Part shown: one piece after another, positions 1-9,203 of the stretch
How the letters are laid out: each line of letters opens with the position of its first letter
Position numbering within the stretch: position 1 is the stretch's first letter
NCBI RefSeq assembly: GCF_904846625.1
Contig: NZ_CAJHBL010000004.1
Coordinates: 186,001-250,000 of the forward strand
DNA length: 64,000 bases
Direction: 5' to 3'
Origin: Psychrobacter sp. JCM 18900
GTDB taxonomy: Bacteria; Pseudomonadota; Gammaproteobacteria; Pseudomonadales; Moraxellaceae
The notes under the pieces: model-generated
What the model was told of the DNA's origin: nothing
The model's database searches: none
Seen by the model: the letters and a program-made list of their open reading frames with translations, nothing else
Made by a program: the position numbers and the translations under genes

Positions 1-881
1 TTATCAACAGAAGGTCTTTTGCCAATATTAGCCGTGCCGAACACACTATGCGGACGCAAGCCGGCAACACCTGTATGACCGTCGGTGGCAAGCGCAGTCA
101 AACCATCAGCGATCACATTACCATTGTCATCTAAGCTCACCACATCGACTGCAAAAATACCATACAGGGCAGGCTTTATACGTTGCAAATCGATATTTGC
201 GGTAGGGAAGTCTATCGTACGACCTATCTGATCGCCGCGCACAACCACTCCAGTGATTGCATAGTCACGACCAAGTAACCTGTTGGCTGCTTGAAGATCA
301 CCTGCTAATAGTAAATCACGAACACGAGTAGAGCTGATACGGGCAGCGTCGTTATCGATAGTATCAACACTGTCGCTATCATTACTATTATCAGTGACCG
401 TATGCAGGTTGGTCACATCCAAACCATAACTACGCAAAAACTGACTGTCGCCAGTACGATCATGGCCAAAGTGAAAGTCATCGCCCAGCACCAATGCTTT
501 GACGTTCAAACGCTTGGCCAATATATCGGCAAATGCTTGTGCTGATAGCGAGCGAAACTCTGTATCAAAACCTGCTACGATCAATGTTTCAACGCCATAT
601 TCTGCCAGCAGTGCTTGTTTTTCTGCCAGATTGGTCAAACGTGCAGGCGCTTTAGCAGGTGCAAAAAACTCGCGTGGCTGCGGCTCAAATATCATGACCG
701 CTGCACCCAAGTTTTGGGTATGCGCAATTTCACGAACCTGGGCTAGCATGGCTTGGTGACCAAGGTGCACACCGTCGAAATTACCAATAGTGAGCACGCA
801 AGCTGCCAACTCTACTGGGACAGTGTCCGTAGATGAAGCGTGTGGCGACGAAATCAGTTGCTCAAGAAAATAGGTTTTCAT
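1..881 (-). CDS. ribF: Bifunctional riboflavin kinase / FAD synthetase (partial, C-terminus beyond window)
   Basis: RibF phosphorylates riboflavin to FMN and then adenylates FMN to FAD in the cytoplasm. The reading frame on the minus strand starts with ATG at 881 and stays open to the window edge, giving about 293 visible residues of a usual 310-330. The N-terminal FAD synthetase part shows TIGNFDGVHLGHQ near residue 35 and GDDFHFGHDRTGD near residue 130. The C-terminal kinase part shows DFPTANI and, just before the edge, NIGKRPSVD. Only the last few dozen residues are missing. In relatives ribF is followed by ileS and lspA, which would lie outside this window. Confidence 0.95.
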   Translation of the reverse strand, partial: MKTYFLEQLISSPHASSTDTVPVELAACVLTIGNFDGVHLGHQAMLAQVREIAHTQNLGAAVMIFEPQPREFFAPAKAPARLTNLAEKQALLAEYGVETLIVAGFDTEFRSLSAQAFADILAKRLNVKALVLGDDFHFGHDRTGDSQFLRSYGLDVTNLHTVTDNSNDSDSVDTIDNDAARISSTRVRDLLLAGDLQAANRLLGRDYAITGVVVRGDQIGRTIDFPTANIDLQRIKPALYGIFAVDVVSLDDNGNVIADGLTALATDGHTGVAGLRPHSVFGTANIGKRPSVD

Positions 882-1096
882 AAGTTTTCAGCTATGATGA
901 GACCAAATAAAAAACGAAAAAACACATCTATGCTTAAAATTGATGTGTCTAAAACCAGCCATTATAAAGTAAAATAGCCACACTAACATCCTATAGTCTA
1001 CGTGTAATGCAACTATGACGCATAGGGTGGCTATTCTTTATTGCCAATGATGCTAACACCAACCCTAACAACAATCTCGACAACGATGGAGATCTT

Positions 1097-1717
1097 ATGT
1101 CTGCTGCTGCCTTAAATACTATACCAACCGAACTATCGACATATCAGCTCACCGATCAGTTCGTTGTGCAGCGTGCAAATAAAGAAGATTTAGCAGAAGT
1201 CTTAGCCATTTATAATCAAAGCATACCGGGTAAACAAGCAACAGCCAATCTTGCATTGGTTACGCTAGAGGAGCGTGCCGCTTGGTTTGAGGAGCATTTG
1301 GATAGTGCAACCAGACCAATATATGTGGTTAAAGTACTACCATCAGATGATGTAGATCAAACCAAGGCGCCGATAGTCGCATGGGGCAGCTTTAGCGATT
1401 TGTACGCACGTACGGCCTATCATATCAGTACCGAGATTAGTATCTATCTAAATCAAGATTATCAGGGCAAAGGATTGGGCAGTTTGCTGACCCGTTGGAT
1501 GTTGACGCAAGCACCAAACCTAGGTATTCGAAATATCATCGCCCTTGTCTTTGCTCATAATCATCCAAGCTTAGGACTGTTCCGTAAGCTTGGCTTTGAA
1601 CAATGGGGTTATATGCCCGAAGTTTGCGATATGGAAGGGTTTATCGCTGATGTTGTGATGCTTGGTAAATCAGTGACATCAGACGATATCTCAGATAAAG
1701 CGTCTGAAACAATTTAG
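1097..1717 (+). CDS. GNAT family N-acetyltransferase (phosphinothricin/amino-acid acetyltransferase-like)
   Basis: This 206-residue protein has the GNAT fold seen in the Pat/YncA branch, which transfers acetyl from acetyl-CoA to small amino compounds. The acetyl-CoA binding loop is visible as YQGKGLGSLL near residue 130, followed by the typical HNHPSLGLFRKLGFEQWG stretch and a hydrophobic end. The start is supported by GGAG about eight bases before ATG. The gene stands alone, divergent from ribF and convergent with the lipoprotein gene that ends 12 bases later. The substrate cannot be told from sequence. An antibiotic resistance role would be over-interpretation. Confidence 0.85.
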   Translation: MSAAALNTIPTELSTYQLTDQFVVQRANKEDLAEVLAIYNQSIPGKQATANLALVTLEERAAWFEEHLDSATRPIYVVKVLPSDDVDQTKAPIVAWGSFSDLYARTAYHISTEISIYLNQDYQGKGLGSLLTRWMLTQAPNLGIRNIIALVFAHNHPSLGLFRKLGFEQWGYMPEVCDMEGFIADVVMLGKSVTSDDISDKASETI

Positions 1718-1728
1718 CTTAAAACGCT

Positions 1729-2349
1729 CTAACCTAAAATCTTCCATTGACCTTCTATCTTCTGTAGCTGGTAGGTCAGTGGTGCAGGTTCGCTCTGTCC
1801 TTTTAGCATCAGCTCGCCAGTGATGGTGGCACGAGTTTTATCATCATTATATTTGGTATCAGTAATCGTAACGCCATCCACCGTTTGCTGAAACGCAGAC
1901 TGGGTATTGGCAAGCTCTTCTTCGAAGTTTGCCATATCGACTTGGTAGTATGATGCTGCATCCTTCACGTCACCGTAATATAAACTGTTTAGGGCTTGCT
2001 TGACAGTATCCTCTGGCGTACCGGCTTGAGTCGGATTGGTCACTAGGCTTTTCTGTTTAGGCGCATCGGTAACTGGATTAATATTGTTACTATCAATCGC
2101 TGTCTTATCTTCAGTGCCATCTGTAATTTTGCCTGTTTCGCTAGCACTGTCATCGGTCATTGCTTGGTCAGTCGTATCATTGTCTAATGTGATGTCTTCT
2201 GAGGTATCCACAGTCGCTACCACATCTTCATTATCGGTAGCAGTTTCTGACTCATTATTGCTACAACCGCTAATAAATAATCCAGTGCTTAGTACACCAG
2301 TTGCTAGCAAAATTGGTAAGCGCTGAAAGATTGGCTGTTTCGTTGTCAT
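1729..2349 (-). CDS. Small lipoprotein with C-terminal DUF4878-like domain
   Basis: The protein of about 206 residues begins with a hydrophobic signal segment ending in LFISGC, a lipobox, so it is probably lipid-anchored in the envelope. Residues from about 30 to 105 are acidic and rich in Thr, Asp, Glu and Ser, a likely flexible tether. The C-terminal 95 residues start with PEDTVKQALNSLYYGD and end with YQLQKIEGQWKILG, a pattern typical of DUF4878/NTF2-like lipoproteins that often sit near cell-wall genes. I chose the ATG at 2349, which has GAGG upstream, over a TTG four codons earlier. It lies downstream of murJ on the same strand with a gap of about 130 bases. Its function is unknown. Confidence 0.75.
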   Translation of the reverse strand: MTTKQPIFQRLPILLATGVLSTGLFISGCSNNESETATDNEDVVATVDTSEDITLDNDTTDQAMTDDSASETGKITDGTEDKTAIDSNNINPVTDAPKQKSLVTNPTQAGTPEDTVKQALNSLYYGDVKDAASYYQVDMANFEEELANTQSAFQQTVDGVTITDTKYNDDKTRATITGELMLKGQSEPAPLTYQLQKIEGQWKILG

Positions 2350-2478
2350 ATCAAACCTCAAATGTCATTTATTCATTAGTGATCTATTATGACAATTATT
2401 CGCAGCGCGCATTGTCATTTCTCATAACAGGCTTGTTTTGGTTTCGTAAGCCCGTCATAAGTTTGCTTATACTTTGTC

Positions 2479-4029
2479 CTAACCGTGCTTTAGCTGACGC
2501 GGACGGAACCCTGTCGCTAGCAATACCACACTGTAAACCAGCGCTCCGACAGCACACATAATAATCAGCGCGACGATACGCTGCCACTGAGCCTGATCGG
2601 TAGGAAAGTAAGGTAGCATAAAATAAAGCACGCCAATCATAGAGCCAGTCGAGATAGCAAACTGCGTAAACAGCTTTTTCCAATGCGGACCAAAACGGAA
2701 AATATCACGCTTGTGTAAGAAGTAATATAGCAAGCCTGCGTTTACAAAAGCAGCGCCAGTCGTAGCCAATGCCAGACCGCCATGTAATGGTATCTCTAAG
2801 AAATAGAATATCCCAATAAAAATAACACTAAAAATCATATTGGCGATGACAGAAATGATACCGATTTTGACAGGGGTTCTAGTGTCTTGACGCGCAAAAA
2901 ACGCAGGAGCAAATATCTTAATAAGCATAAATCCTAAGATACCACCTGCCATACTACGTAAGGCCAGTGAACTCATCTGGGCGTCACGTAAGGTAAACTC
3001 ACCGCGTAAGAACAGCGCTTGCATTAATACATCTGCCAGTACAAATAGGGCAGCTGAGGCGGGGACCCCGACCAAGATGATAAGACGTGCTGCCCAGTCG
3101 ATGGTCTTTTTGAAACTGACGTCGTCTTTTTGAGCTTCACTTTTGGATAGGCTTGGTAATATGACGGTACCAATGGCCACACCAATCAGACCCAATGGCA
3201 GCTCGCTCATACGTTCAGCTGCATAGAGCCAAGAGACGGAACCGCCAATCATCAATGAGGCGAAGATAGTGTTCAGTAGTAAATTGATCTGAGTAACAGA
3301 AACACCAAAGATAGCAGGTAACATCAACTTTAAAATACGACGAACGCCTTCGTGCTGGAAGTCTATTTTTGGTGCGACAAGCAGCTTTTGTTGCCAAAGC
3401 TGCGGCAGTTGAATCAAAAACTGTAGCAAACCTGCGATGGCGACTGCATAGCCAAGCGCCATAATGGGTGTATCAAACATTGGCGCAAAAATCAGTGCGC
3501 CACCAATCATACACAGGTTCAATAACACGGGTGCAAAGGCGGGCGCGGCGAAACGACCGTAGCTTTGCAGAATACCACTGGCAAAGGCTGTCATAGAAAT
3601 GAATAGCAAATATGGAAAGGTAAGACGCAGTAACTCAGCGGTAATGGCAAACTTGTTGGGTTGATCGGCAAACCCAGGGGCAAATAACGTTACCACCCAA
3701 GGTGCGATTAAGATGACCACCACTGTCAGCATCGATAATACTAGCAATAATGCCCCCGAGGTTCGACTGACCAAAATCTGCACTTGTTGCAAACTGTACT
3801 TTTCTTTGTATTCGGACAGTACTGGCACGAAAGCTTGGCTAAACGCACCTTCTGCAAACAGTCGTCGTAAGAAGTTTGGGATTTTGAAGGCGACCAAAAA
3901 GGCATCCATCAAACCACCTGCACCAAAAACCCCTAGCAATACAACATCACGTACCAAACCTAAAATACGCGATAACATGGTCATACTACTGACCACCATG
4001 GTTGAACGAAATAACCGACTTTTTGCCAT
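2479..4029 (-). CDS. murJ: Lipid II flippase MurJ (MviN)
   Basis: MurJ moves lipid-linked peptidoglycan precursor across the inner membrane. The 516-residue product is almost entirely hydrophobic with about 14 membrane helices, the normal size and topology of the MOP superfamily. The N-terminus (SSMTMLSRILGLVRDVVL), followed by AFLVAFKIPNFLRRLFAEGA and FSQAFVPVLSEYK, is diagnostic. The conserved helix start LPAIFGVSVTQINLLLNT is near residue 240. The gene follows ampD by 112 bases on the same strand, so precursor recycling and export may be co-transcribed. Between its end and the lipoprotein gene the minus strand carries a weak GGGCTT/AAGCCT stem without a T run. Confidence 0.97.
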   Translation of the reverse strand: MAKSRLFRSTMVVSSMTMLSRILGLVRDVVLLGVFGAGGLMDAFLVAFKIPNFLRRLFAEGAFSQAFVPVLSEYKEKYSLQQVQILVSRTSGALLLVLSMLTVVVILIAPWVVTLFAPGFADQPNKFAITAELLRLTFPYLLFISMTAFASGILQSYGRFAAPAFAPVLLNLCMIGGALIFAPMFDTPIMALGYAVAIAGLLQFLIQLPQLWQQKLLVAPKIDFQHEGVRRILKLMLPAIFGVSVTQINLLLNTIFASLMIGGSVSWLYAAERMSELPLGLIGVAIGTVILPSLSKSEAQKDDVSFKKTIDWAARLIILVGVPASAALFVLADVLMQALFLRGEFTLRDAQMSSLALRSMAGGILGFMLIKIFAPAFFARQDTRTPVKIGIISVIANMIFSVIFIGIFYFLEIPLHGGLALATTGAAFVNAGLLYYFLHKRDIFRFGPHWKKLFTQFAISTGSMIGVLYFMLPYFPTDQAQWQRIVALIIMCAVGALVYSVVLLATGFRPRQLKHG

Positions 4030-4141
4030 GAGAACCTATCTTGCCAAGTTGTATATGGAGTTATGTGCTGATGTGATATGGATAAAAAACTGACGAATTA
4101 TATCACTTTCACCATTGAGATAAATGGATTGAGTGTGGAAA

Positions 4142-4771
4142 TCACTTATGTGGCGGTACACCGTTTTTCGTTGCATCAGCGACTAACTGGCGCAACCTTG
4201 CCCATTCAAAAAAATCACCAGGGTCAGTCTTACGCCCAGGCGCGATATCGCTATGGCCTGTCAAGTGGCGACGTGTTTTGGGATAGGCCTTATAGATGGC
4301 GGCAATTACTTCGGCTAGCTGCTCATATTGAGCAGAGGTGAAGGACACAAAATCCGACCCTTCAAGCTCGATGCCAATGCTATAATCATTACATTCAGGT
4401 CGACCCAAGTAGCTAGACCGCCCAGCATGCCATGCCCGTTCGTTGAAATTGACAAACTGGGTGATAGCGCCATCACGTTCGATAAACAAGTGCGCTGATA
4501 CTTCTGCGCCTTTAATTGTTTGAAAGTAAGGATGAGCATCCCAGTCTAATTGATTGGTAAATAATGCTTTCACGTAATGCGTACCATTAGTGTCGCAGGC
4601 ACCAAATTCATTCGGTGGTAGGCTGATATTGTGTACGACGATGGCGTCAATACTTAAATCTTTTGGCCTTACATTGTAATTGGGTGAAGCCAACCAAGTA
4701 GCTGTTGATAGTAGTCCATCTTTGATGATCATTGGCGACGTAGATGATGAGTTTGGTGATAATACGGGCAT
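4142..4771 (-). CDS. ampD: 1,6-anhydro-N-acetylmuramyl-L-alanine amidase AmpD
   Basis: AmpD cleaves the stem peptide from anhydro-muramyl peptides in the cytoplasm during wall recycling. By doing so it lowers the inducer of AmpR-type beta-lactamase regulators. The 209-residue protein has an N-acetylmuramoyl-amidase type 2 domain. Zinc ligands are inferred at His48 (VVHNISLPP), His173 (LTGHSDIAPGRKTDPG) and Asp183; SAHLFIERDG lies near residue 92. It carries about 20 extra N-terminal residues relative to the E. coli enzyme. A GAGAG-type ribosome site precedes the ATG. No ampR or ampC gene is nearby, so a beta-lactamase link cannot be claimed here. Confidence 0.95.
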   Translation of the reverse strand: MPVLSPNSSSTSPMIIKDGLLSTATWLASPNYNVRPKDLSIDAIVVHNISLPPNEFGACDTNGTHYVKALFTNQLDWDAHPYFQTIKGAEVSAHLFIERDGAITQFVNFNERAWHAGRSSYLGRPECNDYSIGIELEGSDFVSFTSAQYEQLAEVIAAIYKAYPKTRRHLTGHSDIAPGRKTDPGDFFEWARLRQLVADATKNGVPPHK

Positions 4772-4922
4772 AATGCTCTCTTTTTATACTAGTATTGATA
4801 ATGGTGTAATAAACAATCTATCTAAATAGTTAAATGATAGTGGGCGATGTATTTGATTTTTTGACCCAGAAACTTTAATAACGCTGATAGCATATGAATA
4901 ATAACGTGCGAGATTCTACCTC

Positions 4923-7085
4923 ATGTCTATAAAACTGACGTCCATACCTATCGATTGTACGCTAATGACCATTGGCCTGCGAGCACGTCTGCCATTGGCT
5001 ATAGCAGGGTTGCTACTCTCAGCTCAAACACAGGCATTTCTACCAACGCCGCTGTCCGTCCTTGAATCAGATGCATTGTCACCTGACGCATCTAGCTTAG
5101 CACCTACTAGCACAGCACCTACTTATTCTAATTCAGATGCATTATCTGAGTCGGGTAATATCAGTAATGCTGAACCTAATATTAAAAATAGTACTTCATC
5201 TGAATCAAGTTTAGCGACAGAACAGTTGCTATCGACATGGCGTCAGCAAGTAAAAACAGACAAGTTGGCACAGCATACAACATGGCGACGTTTATTATAT
5301 TTTTACGATGATAAAAACAGTGTATTGGGTAAAAAGAAAACCGAGAGTTTGGTTGATGATCCGAGCTTTTTTTTAAGTGAAAATGGTCAACGAGATTCAG
5401 GTGCAGAGTTGGATGCGATGCTCGCGGCACTTGCACAAGAGTTGGTGTCATCATCGGCGACTGATAATGACCAAGCAAAAACTGATACCAATAACAATTC
5501 TGTCTTATGCCGTTTTCCAGCGCGAGTGGCATGGTTGACAGAGGTGCTAGCGATCGATGCTGCAAGTCTATCTGCTGAGTGTCCAGAGCTGGATGAATGG
5601 ATGCAGACCATTGCACCTGAGCAGCTATCTATCATGTTTGCGCAGGAGTACTTGGACAATCCGCTCTCTGCATTTGCTCATACGTTGCTACGCATTGACT
5701 CAAAAGCGAGCATCGCCGCCCCAAATCAAATCGATAAGGCTTATGCGCTGAACTATACGGTAGACGGTGATCCAAACGACAGTTTTCCAGTCTATGCTAC
5801 CAAGTCAATGATTGGTAGCTACAACAGCGCTATCGAAATTGACCCTTATCCAGAGATGCTAGCGAAATACCTGCAAGACGATGAACGGGATACGTGGACA
5901 TATCAGTTGGGTCTGACGCCGAAGGAAGTTCAGCAGATTATGCGCCACGTTTGGGAAACCAAAGCATTGAAGATGCCGTATTACTTTACCACGGACAATT
6001 GTGCTTCTGAGATTCTACGTCTTATTGATGTGGTCCGTCCGCAGCAAAACCTACTGAGTCAATTGTCTTACGCAGTCGTGCCTTCTGATGTGATTCAACT
6101 ATTAAATGATGAGCAGTTGCTGGCAAGTACGATTTATACGCCTGCTGATAATACCTTACGTCAATCTCAGCTCAATGAGAAAAAACAACAGCGCGCGCAG
6201 TTGGGCTATCATAATAGCGCTAAACAAACCGTGAATGAGATCAAGTCTGCGCAGCTCAATCCTATATCGAGCATGTCAGCCGATGGGCAAACACTACTCA
6301 AGCGTCAAATCGACGTATCGGATAATAATCCGATAGACAGGCATCCGCTACAATTGGGCACGATAGGTATAGGGCAGCGTAGTGACGATGACTATATAGA
6401 TATTGGGTTTCGAGCGGGGTTTCATGATACGCTTGACCACGCCTCAGGGTATCCACAGTTTTTCAACTTAGAAGGGCTGGCTGCGACATTACGACTGTAT
6501 GACACAGATGATAATAATCCCAATCAGCCAGATAGTGTGGTCTTGCAAAATGTTACTTTGATTCGAGGCCGCTCTTTTAACCCTGTCAATGCTGCCAAAA
6601 AAGGCAATACTTGGGGCGCCAGTATCGAGGCGACGCGAGTAAACGATGGGTCGCAAGAAGCAGGTACGGATCATTTGGTCGGTAGTGTGGGTTACGAAAA
6701 AGGCTGGTCATGGGCATTTGGTACACCCGCCACAGGCACTGGTGAGATGCCGCCGCAACTGTGCTATACGTTTTTGGCAGGTACAGGGCAAGTAGGACGA
6801 GGTATCAATAAAGGTTTTCGTCTAGGCGCAGGTATCAATGCAGGCTGCCGTTATCAGATTAACAATCAGTTACGCGCGCAAGCTGAATTGCAATTGCCAT
6901 ATTGGTATCATGGCAGCAGCGATGAAACCAACGTCCGTGGCCATTATTGGCAACCAGTCTCAAGCTTAGGGCTGCAATACGACATTGATAAAAAACAAGC
7001 ATTACGCATTAATGCCAATTACGAATGGCAAGATCGTATCGATGCCAATGATGATATACAGCTGTCATACAGACGTTATTTTTAG
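4923..7085 (+). CDS. DUF4105 (Lnb N-terminal-like) periplasmic/outer-membrane protein with C-terminal beta-barrel
   Basis: This 720-residue protein has an N-terminal signal segment (hydrophobic residues about 20-38 ending in AQTQA), then a Ser/Asn-rich linker. The DUF4105 domain shows its two marks: the NPLSAFAHTLLRID stretch near residue 245 and TTDNCASEILRL near residue 355, whose conserved Cys is thought to be catalytic-like in this NlpC-related family. From about residue 470 the sequence alternates as in a beta-barrel and ends in aromatic SYRRYF, a usual outer-membrane insertion signal. A second in-frame ATG at 4965 would place the signal peptide closer to the N-terminus. The gene is divergent from ampD. 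The substrate is unknown. Confidence 0.8.
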   Translation: MSIKLTSIPIDCTLMTIGLRARLPLAIAGLLLSAQTQAFLPTPLSVLESDALSPDASSLAPTSTAPTYSNSDALSESGNISNAEPNIKNSTSSESSLATEQLLSTWRQQVKTDKLAQHTTWRRLLYFYDDKNSVLGKKKTESLVDDPSFFLSENGQRDSGAELDAMLAALAQELVSSSATDNDQAKTDTNNNSVLCRFPARVAWLTEVLAIDAASLSAECPELDEWMQTIAPEQLSIMFAQEYLDNPLSAFAHTLLRIDSKASIAAPNQIDKAYALNYTVDGDPNDSFPVYATKSMIGSYNSAIEIDPYPEMLAKYLQDDERDTWTYQLGLTPKEVQQIMRHVWETKALKMPYYFTTDNCASEILRLIDVVRPQQNLLSQLSYAVVPSDVIQLLNDEQLLASTIYTPADNTLRQSQLNEKKQQRAQLGYHNSAKQTVNEIKSAQLNPISSMSADGQTLLKRQIDVSDNNPIDRHPLQLGTIGIGQRSDDDYIDIGFRAGFHDTLDHASGYPQFFNLEGLAATLRLYDTDDNNPNQPDSVVLQNVTLIRGRSFNPVNAAKKGNTWGASIEATRVNDGSQEAGTDHLVGSVGYEKGWSWAFGTPATGTGEMPPQLCYTFLAGTGQVGRGINKGFRLGAGINAGCRYQINNQLRAQAELQLPYWYHGSSDETNVRGHYWQPVSSLGLQYDIDKKQALRINANYEWQDRIDANDDIQLSYRRYF

Positions 7086-7118
7086 GCATTGGTTTAGGCA
7101 TTGGTTTAGGCATTAATT
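7083..7118 (+). repeat. Three 12-bp tandem repeats starting at a stop codon
   Basis: The unit TAGGCATTGGTT occurs at 7083-7094 and 7095-7106, and a variant TAGGCATTAATT at 7107-7118. The first TAG is the stop codon of the DUF4105 gene. Because the unit is 12 bases, each further TAG is in the same frame, and a TAA follows at 7119. Confidence 0.95.
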
Positions 7119-7186
7119 TAAACAAAATGGCTTCTAAGTGCTGTAATCGTTGCATAAAGGAAGTTGTATAAAGGAAAAGATGCTTT

Positions 7187-8026
7187 ATGAGTACGCAAAA
7201 TTTACTAATTATTGGACAAGGTGATATCGGCCTGCCAGTGACCAATAAACTTGCCCAAGATGGCTATTGGGTGACTGGGCTTGCTCGTAGTAAGCGCCAC
7301 CATTATGATTTGGTAGATAGCGCCGATTTTTTGCAGGCTGATGCGTTGACTTTGACGGCTGAGCAACTGCAAGCATTTACTCATATTGCGATTATCGTTA
7401 CCCCTGACGAGTATTCGACCAGCGGTTATCACAACAGTTATCTAGCGATTAGCCAGCATTTGGCAACGCTTGCTCCACAGCTTACCAAACTTGAGCGTGT
7501 GGTATTCATTTCTTCTACTGGTGTCTATGGCCAGGACAATGGCGAATGGATTGATGAGCATACTGCACCCGCTACGCCTGCGCGTGAAGCCTCAAAGGTT
7601 ATATTGCGAGCAGAACAAGCGCTGCAACAAGGCTTTGGTGATAAAGCCATTATTATTCGTCCTAGTGGTATCTATGGGCGTGAGCGCTTAATGCGACTAC
7701 GTAAGGCTCGTGAGCAAAATAAAGAACCAGTGCCAGCTGAGCATTGGAGCAACCGCATCATGGATCGCGACTTGGTCAATATCATCGCCAAAGTGTTGAC
7801 GATAAAAGCACCAAAGCCTATCTATCTAGCGACAGACTATCGACCTGTTACTACGTTTGAGCTAGGGGTTTGGCTTAGTGAGCAGGTTGGCGAGACACCT
7901 CCTACTATCGATAGTACAAAAACCTCAGTGACAGGAAAACGCTTGCACAGCAACATTCCGTTAGCTTGGCTTGATTATGCTGACTGGCAGACAGGCTACC
8001 GAGATATTTTAAATCATCAAAAGTAA
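7187..8026 (+). CDS. NAD(P)-dependent epimerase/dehydratase-like protein (YeeZ-type SDR)
   Basis: The 279-residue protein is an extended short-chain dehydrogenase-like Rossmann protein. Its N-terminus LLIIGQGDIGLPVTNKLAQDG matches the GxGxxG nucleotide loop. VVFISSTGVYGQDNGEWIDE followed by a REASKVILRAEQ helix corresponds to the catalytic core region, but the usual YxxxK is replaced by ASK, as in YeeZ relatives whose activity is unclear. RPSGIYGRERL follows near residue 160. The ATG has an AAGGA site upstream. It lies 101 bases after the DUF4105 gene and 80 before an unknown gene on the same strand. No specific reaction can be assigned. Confidence 0.8.
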   Translation: MSTQNLLIIGQGDIGLPVTNKLAQDGYWVTGLARSKRHHYDLVDSADFLQADALTLTAEQLQAFTHIAIIVTPDEYSTSGYHNSYLAISQHLATLAPQLTKLERVVFISSTGVYGQDNGEWIDEHTAPATPAREASKVILRAEQALQQGFGDKAIIIRPSGIYGRERLMRLRKAREQNKEPVPAEHWSNRIMDRDLVNIIAKVLTIKAPKPIYLATDYRPVTTFELGVWLSEQVGETPPTIDSTKTSVTGKRLHSNIPLAWLDYADWQTGYRDILNHQK

Positions 8027-8106
8027 GCCTTTAGAGTTAAGCCCTACAGAGTAAAATAGCCCTTGGTATAATCGTTCTTATTTATTTTCTAGTCTATGGA
8101 GATTTC

Positions 8107-9141
8107 ATGTCCCAGCCTTCTACTTCTGATGATCGTTTGTCTCATGCTAATCTGGCAACAGAAGGCGGGCAGCTGGCAGAAGGTCATGTGCAAAAAAAGG
8201 CTGAGCAATCGTCTATATTAGCTGATTCACAGCAGCCTGCGATCGTACATCCTAACTTTGATCCCAAACAGTCTCCTCTTGACCCTGCCAGACCATTGAG
8301 TGATATTCCTGATCCTGCTCGTCGCCTGAATGGTCAACTGCGTAGGCTCTACGGTAACTCGACTCGGTTCTATCAGCCCAATGCAGAGGGCTTATCGAAA
8401 TGGTCGCTGATTGCTTCAGAAGCGCTGGCTGAGCATTTATCGTTACTAAATGCAGCACAGCTTATTGAATTACCGGATAGCTTTTATCAGAATCATAGTG
8501 AGCAGCCGTTAATATCGACATTATCAGATATGACGTTGTTAGATATGTCGGATATTCAACAGGCGATTCGGGCTTATCCAAAACTGAACCGTTATGGGTT
8601 TTTGCCGACTGATAGCTCTACAGGGGTTGAGTCAAACAACGATTCAGATAATGACTCAAATAATGACAGCAAGGCTCAAAATTCTGCATTATCTATGCGC
8701 GCATTGACCAAACGTTATAATCCTGATGAGCTACTCAATAGTCTGTATGCCGACGATTGGCAAGTGATACTACAACCGCAGCAGTTTGATACAGGTGAGG
8801 GCAGTTTGGCCACAGATATCATGGCATGTAGCGTGGCCGTCCATGCGCTAAAGCAATGCAGTAGCCGTAAAAGTATCAATCATAGTTATAGCGCCGCAGA
8901 AATCTGCCAGCATGTGCGTAGCTATTTGCTCAGTCAGATCGTTTGTGAGCCGTCGCAACGCCACGCATATCGTCAGATTCGACTATTTGCTGGTCATATT
9001 ATTGTTGCCGCTTGTCATTTGGGTTGGGAGATACAAGTACGAGCAGACGGACAGAGCTATTTTAATATCTCGTCACGTAGTGGTTTGCTGACTCGCTATG
9101 CCAATATGCAGGGTTATGAGATCAATGGTTGGTCAAGCTGA
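8107..9141 (+). CDS. Conserved hypothetical protein, 344 residues, not recognised
   Basis: I do not recognise a family. The protein starts with about 65 polar residues with no signal peptide. It continues with an apparently folded part (RRLNGQLRRLYGNSTRFYQP), and holds an Asn/Asp/Ser run near residues 178-192 encoded by a degenerate short repeat. The C-terminal half (residues about 200-344) has regular hydrophobic spacing and two His/Cys-containing segments, without membrane helices. GGAG precedes the ATG at good spacing. It sits just upstream of pyrE with 62 bases between, so it may be co-transcribed. A cytoplasmic location is inferred from the lack of signal or membrane segments. Confidence 0.6.
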   Translation: MSQPSTSDDRLSHANLATEGGQLAEGHVQKKAEQSSILADSQQPAIVHPNFDPKQSPLDPARPLSDIPDPARRLNGQLRRLYGNSTRFYQPNAEGLSKWSLIASEALAEHLSLLNAAQLIELPDSFYQNHSEQPLISTLSDMTLLDMSDIQQAIRAYPKLNRYGFLPTDSSTGVESNNDSDNDSNNDSKAQNSALSMRALTKRYNPDELLNSLYADDWQVILQPQQFDTGEGSLATDIMACSVAVHALKQCSSRKSINHSYSAAEICQHVRSYLLSQIVCEPSQRHAYRQIRLFAGHIIVAACHLGWEIQVRADGQSYFNISSRSGLLTRYANMQGYEINGWSS

Positions 9142-9203
9142 TCAATAATGCGTACAATAATGCAAATTTTTTGCCCCCTCTTTTTGCTGATAGGAATGTC
9201 ATA

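Noticed and set aside
499-759. Open frame of 86 codons on the plus strand
   Set aside because: It is antisense to ribF, whose minus-strand frame carries all conserved motifs.
1097-1717. GNAT protein as a phosphinothricin resistance gene
   Set aside because: The family is broad and the context gives no hint of resistance.
8620-8680. Asn/Asp/Ser repeat as a phase-variable tract
   Set aside because: The repeats are degenerate at DNA level, so slippage is unlikely.
9129-9203. Longer N-terminus for pyrE
   Set aside because: It would overlap the preceding gene and add residues not found in the family. ATG 9204 has a better ribosome site.
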